Shown: piece by piece, positions 29,767-39,078 of the stretch | Numbering within the stretch: the stretch's first letter is position 1 | Layout of the letters: each line of letters opens with the position of its first letter | Origin: Psychrobacter sp. Cmf 22.2 | Lineage (GTDB): Bacteria; Pseudomonadota; Gammaproteobacteria; Pseudomonadales; Moraxellaceae | Direction of reading: 5' to 3' | DNA length: 64,000 nucleotides | Assembly (NCBI RefSeq): GCF_001921745.1 | Contig: NZ_MRYA01000003.1 | Location: 372,001 to 436,000, forward strand | Translations under genes and position numbers: made by a program | The notes under the pieces: model-generated | The model's database searches: none | What the model saw: only the letters and a program-made list of their open reading frames with translations | Told to the model about the DNA's origin: nothing

Positions 29767-31161
29767 TTATTCACGTAGTCCCAGCTGTTTTTCTTTGCTC
29801 ACGTTTTCTAGTACAGCAAGCTCTTCTTCAATCAAGCCCAGCATATCTTGTACATGTGGCAACAGCTTGCTACAAGCGGTAATACAGAACTCTACTTTGT
29901 CTAAATAGCTGGCAAGAGTGATATTCATAGCCTGACCATCTAATATAATGGAAGCTGGGTACAAGGCTTTGAGCGGTGCGCCGTTCCAGTACAAAGGTTT
30001 TTTGGCACCAGGTACGTTAGAGATAATAAGGTTAAAAGCTTGTTTTTTGGGAAATATCCCTGTTAATAAATTGATACCTTCCCAAGCATAAGCGATGGCA
30101 CTATAGTTGATTACCTGTGCTTGATTCATGCGCCGAAACCGACGTTTTCCGCTATTCATACTGCCATTAATCAGCTGTAGTCGACGTATGGGGTCATCTA
30201 AATGGGTGCCCAAATTTGCCAAAACAAATGAGATTTGATTGCCAGTGGCACTATCATCGCTGCGTAATGACATCGGTACAAAAGCAATCAAGGGTTTGTT
30301 GGGTAACGCATCGAGCTTTAGTAAATAACGCCGTATGGCTCCAGAGCAGACGGCAAGTATCACATCGTTCATACTGACATCGAGTTTGTCGGCGATGTCA
30401 TCAAAGCGCTGCATGTCATAAGATTGCGCTGCGATACGCCGTGAGGCAGAGATACGCTGATTTAATATGCTCATGGGAGCATCAAAAGTGCCAACATAAT
30501 CGTCTTTGCCATGATGCTTAAAGTTATCCAATAGTTCGGTAAATACGGGCTTAATGGTAGATAATTGCTCTTTTATAATGCGAGTCACAGAGCGCCCAGT
30601 GGGTAACAGAGCATCTACTTGATTACGATGGCGTGCCATTAGTGACCATACTGGCAACGTCATAGGTTCGTTTGGTGACTGCGAGAGCGACTTTTGGATC
30701 AGACGCATGGCAGCGATACCATCGACCAATGAGTGATGAATCTTAAAGTATAGAGCGAAGCGCTCAGGACTATCGTCAGTTTCTGGTTGGATGCCCTCAA
30801 TGACGTGGCATTCCCATAATGGCATGGCACGATCAAGTAAGCGCCCATGCTCTTTTGAGACGTACATCAGTAGCTCACGGACGCGGGAAGGTCTTGGCAG
30901 GGCGACATGACGAAAGTGATGCTCAACATCAAAATCTTCATCTTGCTTCCAAAATAACAACCGCTCAAGTACCTGATTGAACGGAAAGCTTGGAGGTACT
31001 TGAGAGGTTTGCATTTGTCTGACCAACTGATAAACAAAATCACCCTCTGCATTTTGCGCATCGACTGGCAGTTCAAACAAAAACAGTCCACCCACATGCA
31101 TAGGCTGTTTACGTGACTCAAGAAGTAAAAATAACTGATCAACTGCCGTCAGTAATCGCAT
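29767..31161 (-). CDS. Wax ester synthase / diacylglycerol acyltransferase (WS/DGAT)
   Basis: A 464-residue acyltransferase that esterifies fatty alcohols or diacylglycerol with acyl-CoA to make storage lipids. The catalytic HHxxxDG motif is HHSLVDG at residues 142-148, with the downstream NVPGAKKPLYWNG typical of the family. The start MRLLTAVDQLFL is set by AAAGGA 8 nt upstream. Neutral-lipid storage of this kind is well known in Acinetobacter, Psychrobacter and relatives, which supports the taxonomic placement. Confidence 0.93.
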   Translation of the reverse strand: MRLLTAVDQLFLLLESRKQPMHVGGLFLFELPVDAQNAEGDFVYQLVRQMQTSQVPPSFPFNQVLERLLFWKQDEDFDVEHHFRHVALPRPSRVRELLMYVSKEHGRLLDRAMPLWECHVIEGIQPETDDSPERFALYFKIHHSLVDGIAAMRLIQKSLSQSPNEPMTLPVWSLMARHRNQVDALLPTGRSVTRIIKEQLSTIKPVFTELLDNFKHHGKDDYVGTFDAPMSILNQRISASRRIAAQSYDMQRFDDIADKLDVSMNDVILAVCSGAIRRYLLKLDALPNKPLIAFVPMSLRSDDSATGNQISFVLANLGTHLDDPIRRLQLINGSMNSGKRRFRRMNQAQVINYSAIAYAWEGINLLTGIFPKKQAFNLIISNVPGAKKPLYWNGAPLKALYPASIILDGQAMNITLASYLDKVEFCITACSKLLPHVQDMLGLIEEELAVLENVSKEKQLGLRE

Positions 31162-31282
31162 GGGGTGTCCTTTAGGGTCAATGAGTAAGGTCAATGAGCT
31201 GCGTATGACAAGTAGCCTGTCGGCACATCGATATGAACAGCGGTTAAGTTAAGTATATAATCGACTGGGTATCAAAACCATT

Positions 31283-32110
31283 TTATTGGAAAAAGTAACC
31301 AGTTTGTGGCGAGCTGGCTTGTGCCATCTTACGCATGGGCATCCGTCCTGCCAAAAACGCCTCACGACCTGCCCAAATAGCGTGTTTCATAGCATGAGCC
31401 ATCATTACTGGGTTTTGAGCATTGGCAATCGCTGAGTTCATGAGTACACCGTCACAACCAAGCTCCATGGCAATAGCCGCATCAGAAGCGGTACCAACGC
31501 CAGCATCAACCAATACTGGTACCTTAGCGTTTTCTATGATAAGGCTGAGCGTATGACGGTTGAGGAGTCCAAGACCAGAACCAATAAGGCTGCCAAGCGG
31601 CATAATCGCCACACAGCCCATACTCTCTAATTCTTGCGCGACAATAGGATCGTCTGATGTATATACCATTACCTCAAAACCATCATCGATCAGCACTTTT
31701 GCCGCTTTTAAAGTCTCCATAATATTAGGGTACAAACTGTTTTCGTCACCCAATACTTCAAGCTTGACCAGATTATGACCACCCAATAGCTCACGTGCAA
31801 GTTTGCAAGTTCGAATCGCTGTCTCAGCATCAAAGCAACCGGCAGTATTGGGTAAAATGGTATATTTATCGGGCGAAATCACATCTAACAAGTTCGGCTC
31901 ATCACTGTTTTGACCAATATTGGTACGACGAATAGCGACGGTGACTATTTCGGCCGCTGAGGCTGCAATAGCGGTTCCGGTCTCAGCCATATCTTTATAT
32001 TTACCAGTGCCGACCAGTAGGCGTGATGAAAATGTGCGACTACCAACAGTAAAGGTATCTTGAACAAGGGGAGTATTTTCAGTAGTAGTTTGAGTCGTGG
32101 CTTGAGACAT
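31283..32110 (-). CDS. thiG: Thiazole synthase ThiG
   Basis: A 275-residue TIM-barrel enzyme forming the thiazole phosphate of thiamine from deoxyxylulose phosphate, dehydroglycine and ThiS thiocarboxylate. The Schiff-base lysine is in [22 protein letters not shown] and [12 protein letters not shown] are phosphate-binding segments. The start MSQATTQTT has AGGATTTC in front. Dxs, supplier of its substrate, lies 3.6 kb away; thiS lies 26 kb away and no other thi gene is adjacent. Confidence 0.95.
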   Translation of the reverse strand: MSQATTQTTTENTPLVQDTFTVGSRTFSSRLLVGTGKYKDMAETGTAIAASAAEIVTVAIRRTNIGQNSDEPNLLDVISPDKYTILPNTAGCFDAETAIRTCKLARELLGGHNLVKLEVLGDENSLYPNIMETLKAAKVLIDDGFEVMVYTSDDPIVAQELESMGCVAIMPLGSLIGSGLGLLNRHTLSLIIENAKVPVLVDAGVGTASDAAIAMELGCDGVLMNSAIANAQNPVMMAHAMKHAIWAGREAFLAGRMPMRKMAQASSPQTGYFFQ

Positions 32111-32441
32111 ATCTGAAATCCTAATAACGGGCGGACTATAAAAGACAAAAGGCGTAAGCGACACTAATACAAGTAGTACAAAGTTAGCATCGAGAGATGA
32201 TAATAATAAACGCTTATCGAGACGTAAAACGACGTAAAAGCTTTGTTAATGATATAAAACAAAATGTTATTATAACAAACTCATAAGCGCTTACCGATAA
32301 ACTTTACTTAGTTTAATCATTTAAGTCTAAGACATTTATGTTAGATACTGCCTACTTTTTAAAGACGTTAGCGCCTTTATTAAAGAGGCCAAGCACTTAT
32401 TATTTGTTTCTTACCCACTCTATTTTTATCAGGTCGTTTTT
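32111..32441. other. Divergent intergenic region thiG / gspE
   Basis: About 331 bp. I looked for a TPP riboswitch on the thiG side and did not find its conserved blocks. No ORF or RNA gene is supported. Confidence 0.4.
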
Positions 32442-33983
32442 ATGATGCAACTGCCGTACAGTTTTGCAAAACGCCATCAGCTCTTAATCGTTTTAGCGAT
32501 GGATGCTGAGCTGCCACCGACGTTGGTATTGACCAAAGCCACACCGCTTTCTGCCATCAATGAAGCTGTGCGATTTTTGCAGCAGCAAGGCGTACGCGGT
32601 ATGCCTGTTTATGACAGCATCAGCTCGGATGAGTTTGAAAAACGTCTGAATGCAGCTTACGCAGGCAATACGGGTGAATCCCAGCATATCGCCGCCGGTC
32701 TTGAAGATCATCCAGATCTGGACAGCTTAGCAGATAGTGTGCCTGAGACCGAAGATTTGATGGATCAGCAAGATGACGCGCCTATTATACGACTCATCAA
32801 CGCGCTATTATCAGAAGCGATTCGTCTTAATGCTTCAGATATCCATATCGAGACTTTTGAGAAGCGTCTGGTTGTCCGTTTTCGGGTGGATGGGGAACTC
32901 AAAGAAATCATTACGCCCAAACGTCAATTGGCTCCGCTTTTGGTCTCACGGATCAAGGTCATGGCCAAACTCGACATCGCAGAAAAACGTGTGCCACAAG
33001 ATGGGCGTATCAGTTTACGGCTAGCAGGGCGTGAGGTCGATGTGCGGGTATCAACGTTGCCTTCAAGTTTTGGGGAACGCGTGGTCATGCGTTTGTTAGA
33101 TAAGCAAGCAGGCCGCCTCAATATGACTTATCTTGGGCTTGCAGACAATGACTATACTGAGCTTAAACGCTTAATTCATCGTCCGCATGGCATTATTTTG
33201 GTGACAGGTCCTACGGGTTCAGGTAAGACGACGACCCTATATGCTGCATTGACTGACTTAAACGATCAGACACGTAATATCTTAACGGCTGAAGATCCTA
33301 TCGAATTTCAGCTTGATGGTATTGGACAAACCCAAGTGAATAATAAAGTAGATATGACTTTTGCCACCAGTCTGCGCGCGATGTTACGTCAAGATCCAGA
33401 TGTGGTCATGGTTGGTGAAATTCGAGATATTGAAACTGCTGAGATTGCAGTACAAGCGTCATTAACAGGGCATTTGGTGTTATCAACATTGCATACCAAT
33501 ACTGCTATCGGTGCGGTGACTCGCTTGCAAGATATGGGGGTAGAGCCGTTCTTATTATCGTCTTCACTCATTGGCGTAGTCGCGCAGCGCTTAGTACGTA
33601 CCCTTTGTTCGCATTGTCATACGTGGCAAACTGCAGATAGTGAGCAAGCAAAGCTGTTTTCTGAGATTGGTATTGAAACCGATTCTAAAGATTCAGTGAC
33701 GACAGCAATCAAGCTACCAAAGCCCGTTGGCTGTGACAAGTGCAATCAGTCTGGGTTTAAAGGACGAACAGCGATATATGAAGTCGTACCAATTGATGAT
33801 ACGTTAAGACGTATGATTCATAGTAATACTGCGGAGTATGAGCTTGAGTCTTATGCTCGTCAAAAGACTCCATCGATTCGTGCTGACGGTTTGCATAAAG
33901 TAATAGCAGGACAGACGACATTAGAAGAAGTACTACGAGTAACCAAAGAAAGCGCCCTAACTGAGGACGCTATCATTGTGTAA
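32442..33983 (+). CDS. gspE: Type II secretion ATPase GspE
   Basis: A 513-residue hexameric ATPase that powers the type II secretion pseudopilus. In order: an N1-type domain, the N2 domain (SDIHIETFEKRLVVRFRVDG), Walker A GPTGSGKTTT near residue 255, the Asp box, Walker B DPDVVMVGEIRD, and the tetracysteine zinc motif CSHC...CDKC near residues 388-433. The zinc motif and length fit GspE better than PilB, and gspF and gspG occur downstream in the window. The gene is convergent with the RidA-like gene, 9 bp apart. Confidence 0.88.
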   Translation: MMQLPYSFAKRHQLLIVLAMDAELPPTLVLTKATPLSAINEAVRFLQQQGVRGMPVYDSISSDEFEKRLNAAYAGNTGESQHIAAGLEDHPDLDSLADSVPETEDLMDQQDDAPIIRLINALLSEAIRLNASDIHIETFEKRLVVRFRVDGELKEIITPKRQLAPLLVSRIKVMAKLDIAEKRVPQDGRISLRLAGREVDVRVSTLPSSFGERVVMRLLDKQAGRLNMTYLGLADNDYTELKRLIHRPHGIILVTGPTGSGKTTTLYAALTDLNDQTRNILTAEDPIEFQLDGIGQTQVNNKVDMTFATSLRAMLRQDPDVVMVGEIRDIETAEIAVQASLTGHLVLSTLHTNTAIGAVTRLQDMGVEPFLLSSSLIGVVAQRLVRTLCSHCHTWQTADSEQAKLFSEIGIETDSKDSVTTAIKLPKPVGCDKCNQSGFKGRTAIYEVVPIDDTLRRMIHSNTAEYELESYARQKTPSIRADGLHKVIAGQTTLEEVLRVTKESALTEDAIIV

Positions 33984-33992
33984 TTGGGGCTA

Positions 33993-34487
33993 TTATTTTG
34001 CTGCCATACATTCAACTTCAACGCTAGCACCTGCGGCCAAGTCTTTGACACCAAATGCTGAGCGCACAGGGTAGGGTTTGGCAAGTTTGGCTTTATAGAC
34101 TTCATTGAACGCGTTAAAGTCGTTCATATCAGTCAGCATCGCCATACATTTGATAAGGTCAGACTTTTGATAGCCATATTGTAGCAATACGTCGTTGATA
34201 TTGTCTAACGTTTGCGCGGCTTCGGCTTTGATACCACCTTCTACCAGTTTGCCATCTTTAAAACCAATTTGTCCTGACATATATAAGGTGTCACCAACTC
34301 GAACAGCACTAGAGAAAGGATAGTCACCGCCATCACCTAAAAAGACAGGTTTAGACTTGGTCATAGTAGCTGCGTTGGTAGTTGCTGCCGGAGCAGCATT
34401 TGCACTAACGGCCAGTCCAAATGAGCAAGCACCCACAAAAAATGCCTTGGATAGGCAGCTGACAAATTGATTGGTAAGTTTGGACAT
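33993..34487 (-). CDS. RidA/YjgF family protein with signal peptide
   Basis: A 164-residue protein with a RidA domain over residues 45-164 (AVRVGDTLYMSGQIGF, KCMAMLTDMNDFNAFNEVY, PVRSAFGVKDLAAGASVEVECMA). Cytosolic RidA deaminates reactive enamines and imines using an arginine in the RxxxxV region; that segment here reads PVRSAFGV. An N-terminal hydrophobic stretch with FGLAVSANAAPAA indicates export to the periplasm, which is unlike canonical RidA. The function there is not known. Confidence 0.86.
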   Translation of the reverse strand: MSKLTNQFVSCLSKAFFVGACSFGLAVSANAAPAATTNAATMTKSKPVFLGDGGDYPFSSAVRVGDTLYMSGQIGFKDGKLVEGGIKAEAAQTLDNINDVLLQYGYQKSDLIKCMAMLTDMNDFNAFNEVYKAKLAKPYPVRSAFGVKDLAAGASVEVECMAAK

Positions 34488-34530
34488 TATTGACTCCTTA
34501 TTACTGATTATTTACGTTATCGTTTACTGG

Positions 34531-35274
34531 TTATTTACTATTAATAGAAGATAGGTTTTCAGTTTCAGTTTCAGTTTCAGTTTCAGTTTCAGTTTTGTTG
34601 TCAGCGTCAGTTGCTTTATCAAAAAATTTGCCTTGGCGACGTGCTTCTAATTCAGCCTTAGGTATCCATGCCCATGTCATCTCAACCGTAATGGGATCAC
34701 GCACGCTGTCAGACTCGCGATCGTTGATGACGCATGGGATGACCATCTCGCCTTTGGGTGTATCTAAAATTTCTGAACGCTGTTCATCACTTAAAGTAGC
34801 GACCGCTGCTACTTGACCTTTTTTAAGCGGTCGATAAAAATTTACAGAATAAGATTTGATCAACAGCACACGATCTGAGGGTAGGTTTAACCCTAAGATA
34901 AAGCCTGTGGCAGTCTCAGCAAGTAGCGTAACAGCGACCGCATGAATAGAGCCAATATGGTTTTGTACAGGTTTATTATTGTGTAAGCTGACCACCACTT
35001 GATTGGGCTCTACGGTTTCGTAGTAGACGCCAGTGGTACCTACATAAGGCACGACTTTACCAAAGGCTTTGGATAAAATAGTCGAGCGTGCACCAGCAGG
35101 TAAATACTTGGTAATAGATAAAAGCTTGGTAAATTGATTGTTTACTGGCTTAAGCGAACTAGGAGTCGATGGCGTGTTTGTTTGAGAGGTTAGCGCGTCA
35201 GATATTTTTTCGGGCAACTTAGCTGGTATCTTGGTCGATAATTTATTGGGTAGCTTATTTAACAATCCTGACAT
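34531..35274 (-). CDS. DUF4442 hotdog-fold protein (thioesterase-like)
   Basis: A 247-residue protein with a central hotdog domain of the DUF4442 group (YYETVEPNQVVVSLHNN, NHIGSIHAVAVTLLAETATG, VNFYRPLKKGQVAAVA). Members are thought to act as acyl-CoA thioesterases, but the substrate is unknown. The N terminus repeats a KLPxKLxxKIPAKLPEKI pattern, and the C-terminal tail has alternating Thr-Glu residues encoded by a hexanucleotide repeat. It lies 43 bp upstream of the RidA-like gene on the same strand. Confidence 0.78.
   Translation of the reverse strand: MSGLLNKLPNKLSTKIPAKLPEKISDALTSQTNTPSTPSSLKPVNNQFTKLLSITKYLPAGARSTILSKAFGKVVPYVGTTGVYYETVEPNQVVVSLHNNKPVQNHIGSIHAVAVTLLAETATGFILGLNLPSDRVLLIKSYSVNFYRPLKKGQVAAVATLSDEQRSEILDTPKGEMVIPCVINDRESDSVRDPITVEMTWAWIPKAELEARRQGKFFDKATDADNKTETETETETETENLSSINSK
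34557..34592. repeat. Hexanucleotide repeat (TTTCAG)6
   Basis: Six perfect tandem copies inside the C-terminal coding part of the DUF4442 gene, coding a Thr-Glu repeat on the minus strand. Copy-number change would alter tail length without shifting frame. Confidence 0.95.
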
Positions 35275-35510
35275 ACAAAGTTCCTCAAATTAATCTGTTT
35301 GGGCATTTTTGGATAATGAATAAAGCAATACAAGTAAAGCTGCGTCATGAGTTGTCATACTGTTATCTTGCAACTGCCTAATACTTGCATCTCATTAATA
35401 TTAGTACCATAAACCACCACGCACACAAAATAGTAGTAACGTAACCGGTGGAGAGTTGCAAACCAAAAACCTATTGTTTTTATCAATTGTTTTTAATATT
35501 GAGTTAAGTT

Positions 35511-36980
35511 ATGAATGACAGACCCATTAGCGAGCCTACCAATATTATTTATACGGGCGTCGCAGGTACAGGCAAGACTTATCGCTTGTTACAAATCGCC
35601 AAAGAGTATACGCATTATTTGCCCATCACGGATGGCAATGAGCTGTTGTCGCAGTTGCTCTTTGAGCTTAGCTGGCGCGATGTGGTGTGTCTGATATTTT
35701 TGGACTTTAAAGCACAGCAAAAAGATTTAGTAAAAGTACCTGAAGTCGTCAATCATGAGTTTTTTATCGCTAAGGCGGCACAAAATGCACGTGAAAAAAA
35801 CCTAAGCAATACAGCATGGTCAGTGCTACAAATGCACAGTTCGGCCAGCTCAAAAACAGTGACCTATAAAAACCGCGCAAGCCAAGCTTACTTTGATAAA
35901 GATGAAAGCGGGGCATGGCACCTACTGCCAGAGAGTATGACGTTATTGACTCAGTTATCGCAGCAGCTAGGCGAGTTTCGACAAGCGCAACAAGACAATC
36001 AGTCTGTACAAAAGCAGCGCTATAGTATGGTCAGCTTTCATCAAGCCTATGGCTATGAAGAGTTTGTCGAAGGTATTCGCCCGGTGATGAGCGGTGATGA
36101 ACCAAGAGGGCAGGGTGCTCAAATCAATCGCCAAACAAGCGAACAAGGGACTAGCAATCAGATGCGCTACGACATCCAAGACGGGGCCTTTTTAAAGCTT
36201 TGTAAGCGCGCTGCTAATGATCCTGAACATCGTTATGCCATGCTCATCGACGAAATCAACCGTGCCAATGTCTCCCGAGTATTTGGCGAGCTGCTTAGTC
36301 TGATCGAGCCTGACAAGCGCAGCGGGCAACCAAACGCGATGCAAGTAAATTTGGCTTATTCTGGGCGAGTCTTTAGCGTGCCTGCCAATGTCGATATTTA
36401 TGCAACAATGAATACGCAGGATCACTCGTTAGCGCCGCTTGATATGGCACTACGACGTCGCTTTCGCTTTATCGACTGTCCACCGCAGCCTGAATTGCTG
36501 CCCATTATTCGCGTTTTAGATCCTACAGATGCGCATCAACGCTCAGATAAGCATGAGTCATCAGCAGAGGTGGATTTGGCCAAGCTATTAAGAGGGCTGA
36601 ACCAGCGTATCACGCAAACGTTGGGACAAGAGGCGCAACTTGGTCATGCCTTTTTATACTCGGTAAGGAGTTTAGCGCAGCTACGAACAGTATTAGTAGA
36701 ACAGATTATTCCACAACTGGCACAAGCTGTTGGCGGGCAAGTGTCTTTATTACAGTATCTATTTAATGATGAGCAGCGGCCAGTAACATCGCAGTTTATT
36801 CATGACAGTCAACGCAGTCTGTCTCAATCGTCAACTAGAGACCATCAAAACCCTATGTTTGCTGAACAAAATGCGTTTGTAGGCTCAATGATGGCATCTG
36901 CTAGCTATACTATCAATCCAGAGCTTCTGACGCAGACTGGCGAGTTTGCCAAACCTTATGTCTATCAACGTCTGTATTAA
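35511..36980 (+). CDS. McrB-type AAA+ GTPase subunit of a type IV restriction system
   Basis: A 489-residue AAA+ protein. Walker A GVAGTGKT is at residues 16-23, Walker B MLIDEINRAN near 243-252, and the McrB-type sensor MNTQDHSLAPLDMALRRRF near 300-318. McrB subunits form GTP-driven rings that move DNA for cutting by McrC at modified cytosines. The E. coli N-terminal methylcytosine-recognition domain is missing: the AAA domain starts almost at residue 10. Recognition may therefore lie in the 90-200 insert or in McrC. mcrC starts 5 bp after its stop. Confidence 0.85.
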   Translation: MNDRPISEPTNIIYTGVAGTGKTYRLLQIAKEYTHYLPITDGNELLSQLLFELSWRDVVCLIFLDFKAQQKDLVKVPEVVNHEFFIAKAAQNAREKNLSNTAWSVLQMHSSASSKTVTYKNRASQAYFDKDESGAWHLLPESMTLLTQLSQQLGEFRQAQQDNQSVQKQRYSMVSFHQAYGYEEFVEGIRPVMSGDEPRGQGAQINRQTSEQGTSNQMRYDIQDGAFLKLCKRAANDPEHRYAMLIDEINRANVSRVFGELLSLIEPDKRSGQPNAMQVNLAYSGRVFSVPANVDIYATMNTQDHSLAPLDMALRRRFRFIDCPPQPELLPIIRVLDPTDAHQRSDKHESSAEVDLAKLLRGLNQRITQTLGQEAQLGHAFLYSVRSLAQLRTVLVEQIIPQLAQAVGGQVSLLQYLFNDEQRPVTSQFIHDSQRSLSQSSTRDHQNPMFAEQNAFVGSMMASASYTINPELLTQTGEFAKPYVYQRLY

Positions 36981-36985
36981 TTTTA

Positions 36986-38497
36986 ATGAAACATATATCA
37001 ATAAACAGTCATTATTATAGCGCTGGATGCTCAGCTTCAAAGGCATCTTCTGACTCAAATACAGCGGGTCACGCTACTATGAGCGTGTTTGAACATCAAC
37101 GCTTGGTTGCAGAGGACTTTATTGATGTCGATGATTTTACTTGGCTGCTTGCGCAAGAATTTACGGTATTTACCATTAAGCGCCAACGCGGACAATGGCA
37201 GCTCAAAGTGGGTCACTATATCGGTATTATTTTGCTGCCAAGCGGCATTACGCTTGAGATACTGCCCAAAGTAGCGGCAGTCACGCAAAAAAACACCCTT
37301 ACCCAAAGCGATGAACTCATGCGGACACGTCAATGGGTACAAATGATGCTGACTGATTTGATGACTATACCTAATAGACATCACAAGCTGCCGCACACCA
37401 AAACCTTAGGCCAGCTCAGTCAGCATCTCACGCCACTATCGACACAAACGCCGCCACTGTCACAATGGCTCATCAGACAGTTTTTGCAGCTATTGTCCGA
37501 TTATCAGCCAACCAAGCAGTATCAAACACAAAGCCAAAACCAGTCAATGCTACAAGGTAAGCTACTCGTTAAAGAGCAGCTAAAGCGTAATAGCTATCAG
37601 CCTCATAAGTTTGTCTGTGAGGTAAACCAACTAAGCACCGATATGCTGGTCAATCGTCTGATAAAAAGTGCTTTGGTTTTTCTTGAGCAGCTGGTAGGCG
37701 CGTCTCAAGCCTATCAACCACAGTCTATGTCGTTGTCCGCCGCGTTACTGTCTAAGCTGGTGTGCTGGCGACAGATTACTGTGCTTAGCCACTACGAGCG
37801 GCAAAGACTGAGTTCTCTTTATCAGATGGCAAAGCAGCAGCTAACCTTACAGCCATTGTCTCGGTTGCAGCGGCACTCTGTAGATAAACTATTAGATCTG
37901 GCGTATTGGCTACTTCAAATGCAGTACTCAACTTTGCCTACAGGTAATGGTGTTAACTACAAAGGTGAACAGTTAAGCCTATGTTTACTGATTAATATGA
38001 ACCAAGCTTTTGAGCAGTGGGCAAGCTTGCGTCTTACGCAGCTGTTTGAGCAGTCTACCAGTATCAACCAGCCTATTTACCAAACATTTACTCAGCAAAA
38101 AGATGTATGGCTTCGAGATGCTACAGGGCAGACATGTCTGTCTATACAGCCAGATTTATTGATTTATAATACAGCTACCGAAGCAAATAGCCAAAAGCAG
38201 CACACCAGTAAGGCGAATGCTAACACCACTCACTGTAGTCACGTCATTGATATCAAATGGAAGGCACTGACTCATGCGCGTGATATTAGCGCTACTGATG
38301 CGTATCAGCTGATCAGTTATGCTCAAGCTTACCAAGCTAAGCAAGTTTGGCTGGTCTATCCGGTCATGGATGACACCACTCAACCAGTCGCACTTCAGCA
38401 GTCTATTGACTCTATAGAGTCGAACCACGCGACACTATGGGTCATGCCTTTTAATGTTACGACTGGAACGCTTAATAAAACTACTTTGAGCGCCTAA
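36986..38497 (+). CDS. McrC-type endonuclease subunit of a type IV restriction system
   Basis: A 503-residue McrC homologue. The N-terminal half contains the conserved VGHYIGIILLPSGITLEILPK and the middle has the LLVKEQLKRN / NRLIKSALVFLEQL segments. A PD-(D/E)xK nuclease core is visible as IQPDLLIY around residue 388 and VIDIKWKAL around residue 421, so the nuclease appears intact. It is in tight operon with the McrB-like gene. A hairpin (CGCCTAAA/TTTAGGCG) overlaps its stop codon. Action on modified foreign DNA is inferred from the family. Confidence 0.84.
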   Translation: MKHISINSHYYSAGCSASKASSDSNTAGHATMSVFEHQRLVAEDFIDVDDFTWLLAQEFTVFTIKRQRGQWQLKVGHYIGIILLPSGITLEILPKVAAVTQKNTLTQSDELMRTRQWVQMMLTDLMTIPNRHHKLPHTKTLGQLSQHLTPLSTQTPPLSQWLIRQFLQLLSDYQPTKQYQTQSQNQSMLQGKLLVKEQLKRNSYQPHKFVCEVNQLSTDMLVNRLIKSALVFLEQLVGASQAYQPQSMSLSAALLSKLVCWRQITVLSHYERQRLSSLYQMAKQQLTLQPLSRLQRHSVDKLLDLAYWLLQMQYSTLPTGNGVNYKGEQLSLCLLINMNQAFEQWASLRLTQLFEQSTSINQPIYQTFTQQKDVWLRDATGQTCLSIQPDLLIYNTATEANSQKQHTSKANANTTHCSHVIDIKWKALTHARDISATDAYQLISYAQAYQAKQVWLVYPVMDDTTQPVALQQSIDSIESNHATLWVMPFNVTTGTLNKTTLSA

Positions 38498-38509
38498 AAA
38501 ATTTAGGCG
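38491..38509. terminator. Hairpin at the mcrC stop codon
   Basis: Perfect 8-bp stem CGCCTAAA / TTTAGGCG with a 3-nt loop. There is no long T run after it on the plus strand, so termination is possible but weak. Confidence 0.45.
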
Positions 38510-38599
38510 ATTAAAAGCAAATATTATGCAGATATCTGTGCAAACAATTCGTTGATAAAGAACTTAGTCAAAATTGATGAAAATAATTAAAAATAGGTG

Positions 38600-38628
38600 T
38601 TGACACTACCGACTATAAGTCTTAATAT
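38600..38628 (+). promoter_or_regulatory. Sigma-70 promoter of the tRNA cluster
   Basis: A perfect -35 TTGACA (38600-38605), 17-bp spacer and near-perfect -10 TAATAT (38623-38628). A transcript would start about 80 nt before tRNA-Pro. It is the best sigma-70 promoter that I noticed in the window. Confidence 0.8.
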
Positions 38629-38717
38629 ATGCACCTCGATAGCGAGGAACATTAACAAGTTAGCGGTACTGCCAATAACGAGTTAAGTGACAAAACTAGC
38701 GAGATAATAGAGAATAT

Positions 38718-38794
<77 letters not shown>

Positions 38795-38805
38795 TCTATT
38801 TTAAG

Positions 38806-38827
38806 AGCCTTACAGGCTTTTTTTTAT
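38806..38827 (+). terminator. Terminator after tRNA-Pro
   Basis: Stem AGCCT (38806-38810) / AGGCT (38814-38818) with a 3-nt loop, then a run of eight or more T. It suggests that tRNA-Arg has its own promoter; TATAAT lies just downstream, around 38830. Confidence 0.65.
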
Positions 38828-38886
38828 GTATAATAGTTTTGTTCGTAGCATTACGAATTATACTTAATACGTAAAAGCCCTTAAGA

Positions 38887-38963
38887 GCGCCTGTAGCTCA
38901 GTTGGATAGAGCACCTGCCTTCTAAGTAGGTGGTCGCAGGTTCGAGCCCTGCCAGGCGCGCCA
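38887..38963 (+). tRNA. tRNA-Arg (anticodon TCT)
   Basis: A 77-nt cloverleaf beginning GCGCCTGTAGCTCAG, with acceptor GCGCCTG / CAGGCGC, anticodon stem CCTGC and loop containing TCT, T-arm GTTCGAGCC and an encoded CCA end. Confidence 0.95.
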
Positions 38964-39001
38964 TTTAGCCTGCAAATCTTGCCTTCCTTGGCAATAGTTA
39001 T

Positions 39002-39078
39002 GGCGGTTGTAGCTCAGTTGGTAGAGCCCCGGGTTGTGATCTCGGTTGTCGTGGGTTCGAGTCCCATCAGTCGCCCCA
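39002..39078 (+). tRNA. tRNA-His (anticodon GTG)
   Basis: Cloverleaf GGCGGTTGTAGCTCAGTTGG with an 8-bp acceptor that includes the extra G-1:C73 pair unique to tRNA-His, anticodon loop TTGTGAT (GTG), T-arm GGGTTCGAGTCCC and encoded CCA. Confidence 0.95.

Noticed and set aside
32111-32441. TPP riboswitch before thiG
   Set aside because: The conserved TPP aptamer blocks (such as CTGAGA with ACCTGA) are not present on the minus strand here.
34557-34592. CRISPR-like or phase-variable switch at the hexanucleotide repeat
   Set aside because: There are no spacers, and a 6-bp unit cannot shift the reading frame.
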